From assembly GCF_024362525.1 (NCBI RefSeq), contig NZ_CP101458.1:744001-808000 (forward strand): 64,000 nt of DNA, read 5' to 3'. Both the position numbers and the translations under genes were made by a program. Shown in pieces: positions 1 to 7,353 of the stretch; position 1 is the stretch's first letter; every line of letters starts with the position of its first letter. This stretch comes from Natrononativus amylolyticus (lineage in GTDB: Archaea; Halobacteriota; Halobacteria; Halobacteriales; Natrialbaceae). The notes beneath the pieces were generated by a model. It was not told where the DNA came from, did no database searches, and worked only from the letters and a program-made list of their open reading frames with translations.

Positions 1-703
1 GCCCCTCATACATGACCAGAGGCTCATCTTGTTTCCAGAACGTCTCTCCCTTGTTTGTGGTCCGGTAGCCTTCAGGGGTGCTCTCGAGTAAGTCGACAGA
101 CTCGAGAAAGGAGAGATTCCGCTTGACAGTGCCCGCTGCTCCAGCGGGTGTGTTTTCGAGTATCCAATTTATGAGATCTGCTTCAGTGGGTTCGTGTTCG
201 GATACAAACTGGAGAGTCAAGCAGAGATATTGAACTCGATCATCGACGCCACCGAAAAACCGCTCAGTGGTCATTCGTGTGGGAGTTCGTTCCGTCGACG
301 ACCCATCCGAAGACGGTGGTTCCGAGTCCTCAGTGACCAATACCTCCCCAGGAGAGAACTCGTCAGGGAGGAAAACTCGCCCGTTGTCAGCGTCCAACGG
401 AAGATTCAGTGCCTTCTGGAGGAACGGAACTGCTGCTGAACTTCGCCACATCTCCGTGAGCTCCAAGAACTGATCTCGGTCCAGTTCTCCAGTTCGTTGG
501 AGTTCGTCCCATGCGGTCTCCCAGTGTTTCCGCTGAATATCTTTCCAGTGGTCGGCCTCGGTCGCTCTGCTATGAAACCGGATCGAGTCCCGACTCTCGT
601 TATACTGTACGTCGTTCTCATTCCCATGGCTGAACGTTTCTACGCACTCGATTTCTTGTGCCCGCCGAACAAGTATTGGCCAAACCTCGTCAAATGAATC
701 CAT
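1..703 (-). CDS. Partial hypothetical protein with winged-helix-like segment
   Basis: An open frame begins with ATG at 703 and runs off the left edge, giving 234 residues without a stop. The N-terminal part (about residues 1-110) is acidic and tryptophan-rich. After a serine/threonine-rich linker (about 125-145), residues 150-225 look like a winged helix: a segment reading EHEPTEADLINWI, a glycine turn, then a second helix and a wing ending in a GYRTTNKG motif. Such wHTH modules occur in halobacterial restriction and regulatory proteins, but the catalytic part, if any, lies outside the window. It is followed after about 100 bases by another minus-strand gene cluster. I do not recognise the family, so function stays open; that it is coding is fairly sure from uninterrupted frame and composition. 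Confidence 0.6.
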   Translation of the reverse strand, partial: MDSFDEVWPILVRRAQEIECVETFSHGNENDVQYNESRDSIRFHSRATEADHWKDIQRKHWETAWDELQRTGELDRDQFLELTEMWRSSAAVPFLQKALNLPLDADNGRVFLPDEFSPGEVLVTEDSEPPSSDGSSTERTPTRMTTERFFGGVDDRVQYLCLTLQFVSEHEPTEADLINWILENTPAGAAGTVKRNLSFLESVDLLESTPEGYRTTNKGETFWKQDEPLVMYEG

Positions 704-800
704 ATACGAAGGCGAGTCTCATTGAACTTGATACTACCCGTCAATCAGGAGATGAACCTCAGATTCTTCGTGAGCCCGAGAAGGAAAAATAGGTTAAGCG

Positions 801-2096
801 TTACGCATACTGCAGTTGATCGAGTTCCTCTACTGCAAGTTCTGATCGGCTTTCAACGGCCTTTTTCCATTTCTGGAGGTACTGCATATTCTTCCGAGGG
901 CTTACGTGGGGTGAGGTACGATACGGCCCAACGAAAGAAGAGAAATCATCGTCAATAGATTGTAGAACGTCTTCTAAGCGGTGTTCTTCGACTAAGCGCG
1001 AATGGTTCCAGCGCATCGCTACCCGATGCTTTTTCAGTATTGGTTTGAGAACCTGATCTTCGTCCTGATCGTAATCGACTAGATCATACCAGTCGTCAAA
1101 GTGTCGCTCGCAGACATCACAACTACAGGTTGGTGCACCCGCCCGATTCATCACGTCAACTGTAGCGTCGATTTTTAGGAAGTCTTTCAGTTGATCCACA
1201 TAATACCGTCCTGGTAAGCCCCCACCCCCAGAATACTCGGTTTTCTCTTTAAACTCTTCATCAAAAAGAGAAGAAAACGAAGTACCACGAAGTCCAAAGT
1301 ATGCAAGCAAGTTTGAGAAAAAGTCTCCGTAGTAGAAGTGGGGTTTGACTCCAGACTTGTGTATGTCATACACGTACTCGATCAGGTTGGTGTATTCGCT
1401 CTGCGTTGTCTCATACTTGTTCAAATCCTCGAATAACAGAAAGCACTCGGAGACATCGAACTCCTCTAAAAGTTCAATCAAGAGTCTTTTCTTGGTTGCA
1501 TCGCCAATGAATCGGGTAGTAGTGTACAAACAGGGCTTCAGAGGAAGAGTGGATTCTTGTTCCGCATAGTTGATTATTTTACGAGCGATCTCGATATCCT
1601 CGACCTTTTCGATTCTGTGAACCCAGGGAATCACTGCTTTCGGCTGGACGTCACGGGGAGTAATCGTGAGATCCTCGTACTTTCCAACGTCTGCCTCTAG
1701 CCGATCATAGACAAAATTCTCCTGGTAGTCTACTATCGATCTCGTAATCTCTCGGAGAATGTCGTCAGAGAGTTCTCGAGCATTCGCATTTGAACGCCTC
1801 TCTAAGACGGTCTCAAGCGGGTCCCCAAGAATATCGACATAAATTCTATGCCACCCCCTGATATTCCCCTCATCATCTCTGAAGTTATTCCCAATTCGGA
1901 AGTCCGAAATCATTGGATCGATATAATACGTAAACCCTTGATCGTTGGCCATCTCGGAGAGGAGTTGAGGCACGGCTTTCCTGGAATATGCTAATAGATG
2001 AGCCTGGATTAAGACAGAATCGTAATATTTGGGATCGCTCTCGATTAAATTGCGATCATTGAGGTTTTTGTACCGGAGCGTCGTTTCGAACTTCAT
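801..2096 (-). CDS. TIM-barrel-like protein with transglycosylase-type zinc motif
   Basis: A 431-residue protein, last gene of a four-gene minus-strand operon; its start overlaps the end of the upstream nuclease-like gene by 41 bases. Alternating strand/helix pattern suggests a TIM barrel. Cysteines at 324, 326 and 329 (CxCxxC) followed by histidines at 357 and 365 resemble the zinc site of tRNA/DNA-guanine transglycosylases (TGT, DpdA), where the ligand His follows the third Cys by about 26 residues. The preceding segment with GLRGTSF (268-274) and a GGGGLPGRYY stretch (290-299) also recalls that superfamily, but I cannot place the catalytic aspartates. If correct, it could exchange a base in DNA or RNA; halobacteria make preQ0, the natural substrate. 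The identification is an inference from motif spacing only. Alternative: an unrelated zinc protein. Confidence 0.5.
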   Translation of the reverse strand: MKFETTLRYKNLNDRNLIESDPKYYDSVLIQAHLLAYSRKAVPQLLSEMANDQGFTYYIDPMISDFRIGNNFRDDEGNIRGWHRIYVDILGDPLETVLERRSNANARELSDDILREITRSIVDYQENFVYDRLEADVGKYEDLTITPRDVQPKAVIPWVHRIEKVEDIEIARKIINYAEQESTLPLKPCLYTTTRFIGDATKKRLLIELLEEFDVSECFLLFEDLNKYETTQSEYTNLIEYVYDIHKSGVKPHFYYGDFFSNLLAYFGLRGTSFSSLFDEEFKEKTEYSGGGGLPGRYYVDQLKDFLKIDATVDVMNRAGAPTCSCDVCERHFDDWYDLVDYDQDEDQVLKPILKKHRVAMRWNHSRLVEEHRLEDVLQSIDDDFSSFVGPYRTSPHVSPRKNMQYLQKWKKAVESRSELAVEELDQLQYA

Positions 2097-2544
2097 TAAT
2101 TACTAAATCTATAACTATTTCTCTGTCACATAATTGTTGTGGCTCGACAATAGGACCAGACAATACATGGATCCGATCTCCAACGCTCATTAATCCAATT
2201 GGTAGATCAGAGACACGCTCAATAAGCGGTTCAGAAATATTGTGTTCCCACACTGCTAAAAATGCGTAATCTACGAGACTGGCATCCCGATGTGCCTGTT
2301 CCACACCGCGTGTTACGTTTTTCGACTTCATTTCAATCGCAACTGTAGTCCCCCGTTTTACTGCAAGAACGTCGATTGGATAGCTAAAAATGCGTTTTTC
2401 AGTTGCAAATTCGAAGTCGTGGCTCTGTAGATAATCTGTGATAATACCTAGTTGGTATTTTTCTGGAATGTAGTGATCGTGTTGTTCCTCCATTGACTCC
2501 GCCCAGCGCTCAGTATAGTGACATTCGATAGATTCTGACTGCAA
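2056..2544 (-). CDS. Small PD-(D/E)XK nuclease-like protein
   Basis: A 162-residue protein with a restriction-endonuclease-type core: P57-I-D58, a turn, then E71-x-K73 in strand context (PID...VAIEMK), followed by a helix with a conserved-looking histidine. This is the usual PD-(D/E)XK arrangement of Holliday-junction-resolvase/restriction-like nucleases. It starts with TTG at 2544 behind a strong GGAGGGTGA ribosome-binding site; an ATG at 2493 with its own GGCGGAG site is an alternative and would keep the catalytic core. It lies 2 bases after the Panacea-like gene and overlaps the TIM-barrel gene, so the three are probably translationally coupled. Nuclease activity is inferred from the motif. 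A stand-alone nuclease coupled to a possible base-modifying enzyme would fit a defence module. Confidence 0.6.
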   Translation of the reverse strand: MQSESIECHYTERWAESMEEQHDHYIPEKYQLGIITDYLQSHDFEFATEKRIFSYPIDVLAVKRGTTVAIEMKSKNVTRGVEQAHRDASLVDYAFLAVWEHNISEPLIERVSDLPIGLMSVGDRIHVLSGPIVEPQQLCDREIVIDLVINEVRNDAPVQKPQ

Positions 2545-2546
2545 GG

Positions 2547-3056
2547 TCAGTCACCCTCCGCGAATAGATCTTGTTTTATTTTTGACTCTGTAGCAAAGTC
2601 TGGGTACTCTTGATAGACATACCGTAGGAGGTCTTGCAGCGTCATTTTATTATATTCCTGGATCATGTCCTCTAGTTCGTTTCGGTGTTCTGGTTCGAGA
2701 ATTTCCACGAGCTGCGAGGCGATTTTCTCACCTTTTGGTGTGATCTCGAATTTCTTGTTTGTGAGATCGGCCTTGAGGGCGTCCATACCTGTTGGGTTCG
2801 AAATGTCTTCAGCCTCGATAGCGTCTAACTGCATAAGAAATTGCAGTTCTTCATACACATTTTCTGAGAATGGGCCCATCTTATATGGGGCGAAATTAAA
2901 AGAAACCTCTTGTTCGTAATTTTCGAAAAATCGTGATTCCTGTTCAATCAGAAATAACAATTTCTGAACCTTTGTCACACCTCGGACTGTCTTTCCAAAG
3001 TAGAATAAGATGAAGACTACGTCGGTCCTCCTATCAATCTCATCGATACGAGGCAT
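2547..3056 (-). CDS. Panacea/SocA-like winged-helix protein
   Basis: A 169-residue protein with the signature of the SocA/Panacea (DUF4065-like) family: an N-terminal helix, then TKVQKLLFLIEQE (about 28-40), a YKMGPFS motif (about 58-64) and a second helix leading to a winged-helix wing. Panacea domains act as antitoxins or phage-linked regulators in bacteria. The gene sits third from the end of a tight minus-strand operon, 22 bases after a small acidic gene and 2 bases before the nuclease-like gene. The plus-strand protein at 3695-4186 has the same layout (TRFQKLAFLADQR, then YDYGPFS), so the region holds two diverged relatives. The role as antitoxin or regulator of the operon is inference. 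Confidence 0.6.
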   Translation of the reverse strand: MPRIDEIDRRTDVVFILFYFGKTVRGVTKVQKLLFLIEQESRFFENYEQEVSFNFAPYKMGPFSENVYEELQFLMQLDAIEAEDISNPTGMDALKADLTNKKFEITPKGEKIASQLVEILEPEHRNELEDMIQEYNKMTLQDLLRYVYQEYPDFATESKIKQDLFAEGD

Positions 3057-3078
3057 TGACTACGATATCCCTCTTTGA

Positions 3079-3324
3079 CTATTTGGTTGTTCCGTCTGAT
3101 TGATTCTCTATAGTCCCCTGGGAAAGAGACCTGATTTGATGGTCGTCGACCTGTTGAATCGCATCTTCAAGTGTTAAATCTTGACTCTCCGCGACCTCGT
3201 GAGCTAGCATAACCGCCCGCTTTTCACGATCATCATCACAGTCCCATTGAGCGTATCTAACAAGTGCATCAACGACAAGTAGGCAGTCTTGCGGGTCCCA
3301 ATCATCTGGGTACTGAAGGTACAT
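3079..3324 (-). CDS. Small acidic hypothetical protein
   Basis: An 81-residue acidic protein, first gene of the minus-strand operon running to 801. ATG at 3324 is preferred over in-frame GTG codons at 3327 and 3330 because a TATA box (3349-3356) lies about 28 bases upstream of it, the spacing expected for a leaderless archaeal transcript. The protein is mostly helical with several tryptophan and aspartate residues (PDDWDPQDC) and a low-complexity polar tail. No family is recognised. Position at the head of an operon with a Panacea-like protein and a nuclease-like protein suggests a regulator or small toxin/antitoxin partner, but nothing in the sequence proves this. Confidence 0.5.
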   Translation of the reverse strand: MYLQYPDDWDPQDCLLVVDALVRYAQWDCDDDREKRAVMLAHEVAESQDLTLEDAIQQVDDHQIRSLSQGTIENQSDGTTK

Positions 3325-3345
3325 CACCACCTTTAGTTGCGTGAT

Positions 3346-3356
3346 TTGTTATAAAT
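3346..3356 (-). promoter_or_regulatory. TATA box of the 801-3324 operon
   Basis: On the minus strand ATTTATAA lies about 28 bases before the ATG at 3324, matching an archaeal TATA box for a leaderless message. The 3331-3694 interval between this operon and the plus-strand gene at 3695 is otherwise AT-rich and without a supported gene. Confidence 0.5.
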
Positions 3357-3694
3357 CTCAGAACTGCGGCGTGAATTTGATAAGCGGTTTTTCCTGACAG
3401 CCATTACTGGTATCACATACTAAGGACTCATTATGATAATAAACATATGAATATCTTTGAGAAGTGAATAATTGTGAGTACCTTACCAGCGATAGCGGCG
3501 GTCCAGTTAGCATCGAGGACATTATGATGATTGAATCTCCCAAATAAAGAAGGCGAAATGTAGGTTATGCAGCTTTTGTTCTTAAGACGGGGAGTCATAT
3601 CTCAGAGCAAAGCATTTACCACTCACCGTGCTAAGCTAAGGTAAGAGTAGTACAGATAATCAAGTAGAAGTGCAGACCATCGAGCTCACCAACC

Positions 3695-4186
3695 ATGATC
3701 GCCAAACGCGTCCTTCCACTAGCGCTACTCCACGCCGCTGATGGGCGGATAAAGGGAAAAACTCGCTTCCAGAAACTAGCCTTTCTGGCTGATCAGCGAC
3801 TGGAGGAGAAAGGGATTGATCCATATGAATTTATCCCGTACGACTATGGACCCTTCAGTAAGGACCTCCAAGAAGAGATTGAATACTTGGAAAAAGAAGG
3901 GCTAATAGAGATTACTCAAAGTCGCACCTACGGTGGTGGCACTCGATATGATTATAAATTAACTAGTGTTGGCCAAAGACGGTCCGACAAAAACTTCCCA
4001 TCACAGGAAGAGGTTGACGATCTCACCATAATCGGTGAACCAGAAGAAGAACAAGAGCGGTTACGAGAACTGTACAGAATTTCATGGAACGTAGTCAAGG
4101 AGTTCAATGACATCCCCATATCCAATCTTATTGACCATGTGTACACCGAATATCCATCATATGCGAAAAATAGTGTCCTAAACTGA
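3695..4186 (+). CDS. Second Panacea/SocA-like winged-helix protein
   Basis: A 163-residue protein with an N-terminal helix, TRFQKLAFLADQR (about 23-35), YDYGPFSKDL (about 49-58), a second helix EEIEYLEKEGLIEI and a wing with a glycine-rich turn (TYGGGTRYDY). This is the same architecture as the 2547-3056 product, consistent with the SocA/Panacea family of antitoxin-like proteins. It is divergent from the upstream operon across 370 bases and converges on the membrane-protein gene ending at 4192, leaving only 5 bases between stops. An antitoxin or sensor role is inferred from family membership; no direct target is visible. Confidence 0.6.
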   Translation: MIAKRVLPLALLHAADGRIKGKTRFQKLAFLADQRLEEKGIDPYEFIPYDYGPFSKDLQEEIEYLEKEGLIEITQSRTYGGGTRYDYKLTSVGQRRSDKNFPSQEEVDDLTIIGEPEEEQERLRELYRISWNVVKEFNDIPISNLIDHVYTEYPSYAKNSVLN

Positions 4187-4191
4187 ACCAC

Positions 4192-5040
4192 CTATTTCTC
4201 CTTCTCCTGGATATAATAGTAGAGGTACGCTCCTCTTTGTGTTATAGTGTGGATCTCCTCTTGAGAGAGATATCTACTATAAACCCCTTCCCAGTAACTT
4301 TGTTTTGTATGCCTGTGAAATTTTAATATATAATTCCGAGTACGAAGTATGTAATTATCCTCTGGGCCAGGAGGGTCCGGTTCAAGTTCAGGAAACTGGA
4401 CTCGCGCAATATCTTGATAGTGGTGATAACTCATACCAAGAAACTCTGGATCTCCGCTTTCTGTTTCTTGTCTTGCACCAAAAAGTAGAACATCAGCATC
4501 TTCTGATGGGGAACCTATCCGATAGAGCCTCCCATGTATCTTATCACCATTTACCGTAACTACCTCAAGGGGATCATACGGTTCAGATTGTCTAACTGCC
4601 GTCTCCCAGGGCTGCTGTAGGTCCTTTTCTGAAGATTGGGGTGTGTCTGACCTTACGCGTACAATAGTTCCTGACAGGTATGCTATGATATACCCCAGTA
4701 GAGATTGTGCTAATACTATCCCCAGCAGGAGGGTGGCGGAAAAATTTGATAATGAACTAACTGTCACTTCATCAGGATTGATTCCTACGGCAGATGGTAC
4801 ACAAAAGTATAAAGAGAGGATTGAACTGATGGGGTAACAAGAGTCACCCGAGAGATCTATTCTAAACATTAATAGTGCTATAAACATCAACACCGATCCA
4901 AACGTCAATGTGATAAATATCTTATTTATCCTAGTGAACGTGTCCAGTTGAACAGTAGCGTCCAAATAGCCTCGTAAGGCGACATAGCCAGGAACTATAA
5001 TGAATAGCAGAATGACAATATTTAATCCAAGCGACACCAT
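4192..5040 (-). CDS. DUF6338-like membrane protein
   Basis: A 282-residue protein with three or four predicted membrane segments in the first half: residues 5-25 (LNIVILLFIIVPGYVALRGYL), about 40-60, about 72-85 and about 100-120. A soluble C-terminal half of about 150 residues follows, containing VVTVNGDKIHGRLYRIG and later YHHYQDIARVQFPE. A leading VPGY segment plus an SH3-like cytosolic tail resembles the DUF6338 family, which has no assigned function. It converges tail to tail with the Panacea-like gene. Membrane proteins beside wHTH antitoxin-like genes are sometimes abortive-infection effectors; that is only a hypothesis here. Base composition is clearly AT-richer than the AddAB region, suggesting transfer. 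Confidence 0.5.
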   Translation of the reverse strand: MVSLGLNIVILLFIIVPGYVALRGYLDATVQLDTFTRINKIFITLTFGSVLMFIALLMFRIDLSGDSCYPISSILSLYFCVPSAVGINPDEVTVSSLSNFSATLLLGIVLAQSLLGYIIAYLSGTIVRVRSDTPQSSEKDLQQPWETAVRQSEPYDPLEVVTVNGDKIHGRLYRIGSPSEDADVLLFGARQETESGDPEFLGMSYHHYQDIARVQFPELEPDPPGPEDNYILRTRNYILKFHRHTKQSYWEGVYSRYLSQEEIHTITQRGAYLYYYIQEKEK

Positions 5041-5175
5041 AGATGTAGGTCTCTGAGTAGTATTTCGAATACATATTACTTTATGCTTTGTAATTGCTAT
5101 TCAGTGATTTACTACTAGTCACGTGCGATGATAAACCGAAGAGAAAGGTTATTTTTTGATGAAATTGTCACCTTG

Positions 5176-5715
5176 TTATATAGTGCGGTAGATCTGTCCA
5201 TAATCCCCATACAGAGCCTCATCTGGCGCATCACACCGTAATCCCCATAGGTGACCCTCGCCGTGATACCGATCATCATCCTCGAGTACAACCTCGGTAA
5301 TTACCTCGGAGTCGCCACTGGTATAGTCGATCGCCCGTAGGTAATGGTCTGGTGCGCCCCAGTCCACCTCAACCGCGGCCCAACCTCCACCTGATGGGTA
5401 CGGCGTCTCATCATAGACGACAGCTAACTGGTCGAACCCATCTGTATCGTAGATGCGCAGATTCGCCGTATCGATGTCCCACTGAGCGAGAGGACTCGCC
5501 CCCACGGCTCGCCATCGGAGAATCGTAGCCAGGTCTGCCCGCTGTCAACACCTGCGGTGCCTGTATCGAAATATATGAACAGCGGCACGGCCTCATCCGG
5601 CTGCAGATATCGCGACTTACCTCCCCCATTGTAGAGGACGTAATTGTTCCCACTCCCGCCTTGAGCCGCATTGCTGTCCTCTTAGACGAGGCCATCACTG
5701 ACAACAAACGGTATG
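5176..5715 (-). pseudogene. Remnant of an unidentified secreted or structural protein
   Basis: The minus strand encodes a continuous-looking protein only if two lesions are allowed. From about 5715 the frame reads ...VVSDGLV, meets a TAA near 5682, then continues EDSNAAQGGSGNNYVLYNGGGK and FIYFDTGTAGVDSGQTWLRFSDGEPWG before a frame change near 5500, after which SPLAQWDIDTANLRIYDTDG...GDYGQIYRT follows to the TAG/TAA near 5176. The second part could start on its own at 5505 as a 109-residue product, but the good match of composition across the break argues for one decayed gene. The beta-rich, glycine- and aspartate-rich sequence suggests an extracellular or virion protein. I cannot name the family. 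Confidence 0.5.
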
Positions 5716-5769
5716 GACAATTCGACAATATTTGACAATCACACTTTTGAGATGACGATCGTTTTGCAA

Positions 5770-6849
5770 TCAGGAATTGCAGGCGTCTTGGACGATCGTA
5801 TCCGCCCGTTCAACAACTGGGTTAGTATACGAGCTCACGCCAAGGATGCTGTCATAGACAAATGCCCACCCCTGGTTATCAGAACAGTCGAAGAGCTCTA
5901 TATCAGCAATCTCATCGCGATCAATATCAATCTCATCGGGAAGCCCATCAATCTCAGACTGGATACCCTCGTCCTTCAGCTCCTGAGTGATATCGTAGAC
6001 AAAGGTGAGCGTGCTGGCTGCAATAACCCCACTCGCTCTCGAGATTCCCTGACGGAGTGCCCAGTGAACTTCACTGAGGATTAGCCCATGCATTTTGGGG
6101 CTGGTACGCTGTAACAGCCGAGCAAAGGTCGACTGCGTCGCCAACACATTGGTACCTCTGAAGGCGAGCGGATAGCCAATAGCGAATTTGAAAAACAAGA
6201 CCTCAACGGCAAATGCCGCAACCGCGAGATAGAAGTGCCGAACACTTTGTTGGTCATCCTCTTCTACGTCACTAGCCGCCTGAACAACATTATTGAAACT
6301 GCCGACGAGCGGGAGGTATCGAGTGTGAGACTGAACTTGCTGTCGAACGGCTTTGATGTCATCTGGTCCGAGCGTCGCGACCATGCCTCTCTCATTTAAT
6401 AGAGCAAGGAGATGCTGTGCTCGGAATGTCTGGCGGGAAAAGTCACTCTCAACCGCGGCCACTTCCTCTGCAGCATCTCCAACATCGTCGATAATCGCTA
6501 ACTCACGATCGATCTCAAACGCTAATCCAACAACGGTCTCGTCTGTGGCCGGATCTGGGTCTTCGTCAAAACCTTCACTTGAGCCGCTCAATATTTGGGA
6601 AAGATCAATACCTCCGAATCCAGACTTGTCTTCTTCGGACTCGGACTCAGTCAATCCTACTGGAAGAGGATCCTCTTCCCCAAATACCCCGACAAGGTAC
6701 TGTTCAAACTCATCTTTTTCGTCTCCCGTGAGTCCATCCGCAGCTGCAACGCCAGAACAACTCCCCAATAAGGAAAAACCACATCCCCCTGCAAGTATTG
6801 AAATCAGTCGCCGTCGTCCTATCGAATTAACAGATCTGTTGTGTTCCAT
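5770..6849 (-). CDS. Predicted Tat-exported lipoprotein
   Basis: A 359-residue protein whose N-terminus has an RRR twin-arginine core (12-14), a short hydrophobic stretch and a lipobox-like LLGSC (27-31), so it is probably exported by Tat and lipid-anchored at Cys31. Residues 35-105 are very acidic. The middle (about 190-290) contains two hydrophobic helices (FYLAVAAFAVEVLFFKFAIGYPLAF and a later ISRASGVIAASTLTFVYDI), and the tail is acidic again with a cysteine pair (about C318 and C357). The layout of Tat signal plus hydrophobic core recalls halocin or halocin-immunity precursors, but no specific motif supports that. Function is unknown. Confidence 0.6.
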   Translation of the reverse strand: MEHNRSVNSIGRRRLISILAGGCGFSLLGSCSGVAAADGLTGDEKDEFEQYLVGVFGEEDPLPVGLTESESEEDKSGFGGIDLSQILSGSSEGFDEDPDPATDETVVGLAFEIDRELAIIDDVGDAAEEVAAVESDFSRQTFRAQHLLALLNERGMVATLGPDDIKAVRQQVQSHTRYLPLVGSFNNVVQAASDVEEDDQQSVRHFYLAVAAFAVEVLFFKFAIGYPLAFRGTNVLATQSTFARLLQRTSPKMHGLILSEVHWALRQGISRASGVIAASTLTFVYDITQELKDEGIQSEIDGLPDEIDIDRDEIADIELFDCSDNQGWAFVYDSILGVSSYTNPVVERADTIVQDACNS

Positions 6850-6950
6850 TTGATCTATAAGTTTGTATTAATTACAAGTACATAAACATTCATCACCGAA
6901 CCAAACAATTGGCAGAGAACGGAACACTCGTTCGCTGGTCTCTACGGCTG

Positions 6951-6961
6951 ATATTTAAATA
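6951..6961 (+). promoter_or_regulatory. TATA box before the 6985 gene
   Basis: ATATTTAAATA lies about 29 bases upstream of the ATG at 6985, giving a near-leaderless transcript. A GGAGG follows at 6963-6967, but it would fall upstream of the expected transcript start. Confidence 0.45.
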
Positions 6962-6984
6962 CGGAGGGGCAGCGAACATCGGCG

Positions 6985-7173
6985 ATGCAAACCAGCTACG
7001 AAGAAGACTTGCTGATCGTTTTTGCGCTAAACCAGTTGCAAGAGAACCTCAATGAATTCGATTCAGCGATAGCCACTCATGCTCAGTGGCTGGCGATCGG
7101 AATTGCTGAACAGTATGGCCTCGAAATGGACGATGTTACTGATGAACTCAATCGCAGAGTAGGGCTGGAATAG
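6985..7173 (+). CDS. Small helical hypothetical protein
   Basis: A 62-residue acidic, helix-rich protein (MQTSYEEDLLIVFALNQ start) with a TATA box at suitable distance upstream. It begins with a polar N-terminus, then two amphipathic helices, and ends with a short charged tail (DELNRRVGLE). Small proteins of this size are common in halobacterial accessory regions. No family is recognised. It is divergent from the lipoprotein gene, whose start is 135 bases away. The promoter and clean codon use are the main support; the 180 bases after it up to 7353 hold nothing I can identify. Confidence 0.45.
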   Translation: MQTSYEEDLLIVFALNQLQENLNEFDSAIATHAQWLAIGIAEQYGLEMDDVTDELNRRVGLE

Positions 7174-7353
7174 GGGCTGTGCTCGAGCTGATATCAATAC
7201 GAATAGTTCTCACAGTTGCAGATAATCGCATAGTTGCCTCCGATCTCATCTAACTCCACCACAGAAGACCCTATGAACGGGTCTATACCACCATCCGAAC
7301 CATTCCTTACGAGCTGCACATGTCTCAAATAGGCCTACCAATACAGCGCCGTC

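Noticed and set aside
3358-3543. 61-codon minus-strand frame in the gap before the operon
   Set aside because: It lies upstream of the TATA box, with poor composition and no ribosome-binding site.
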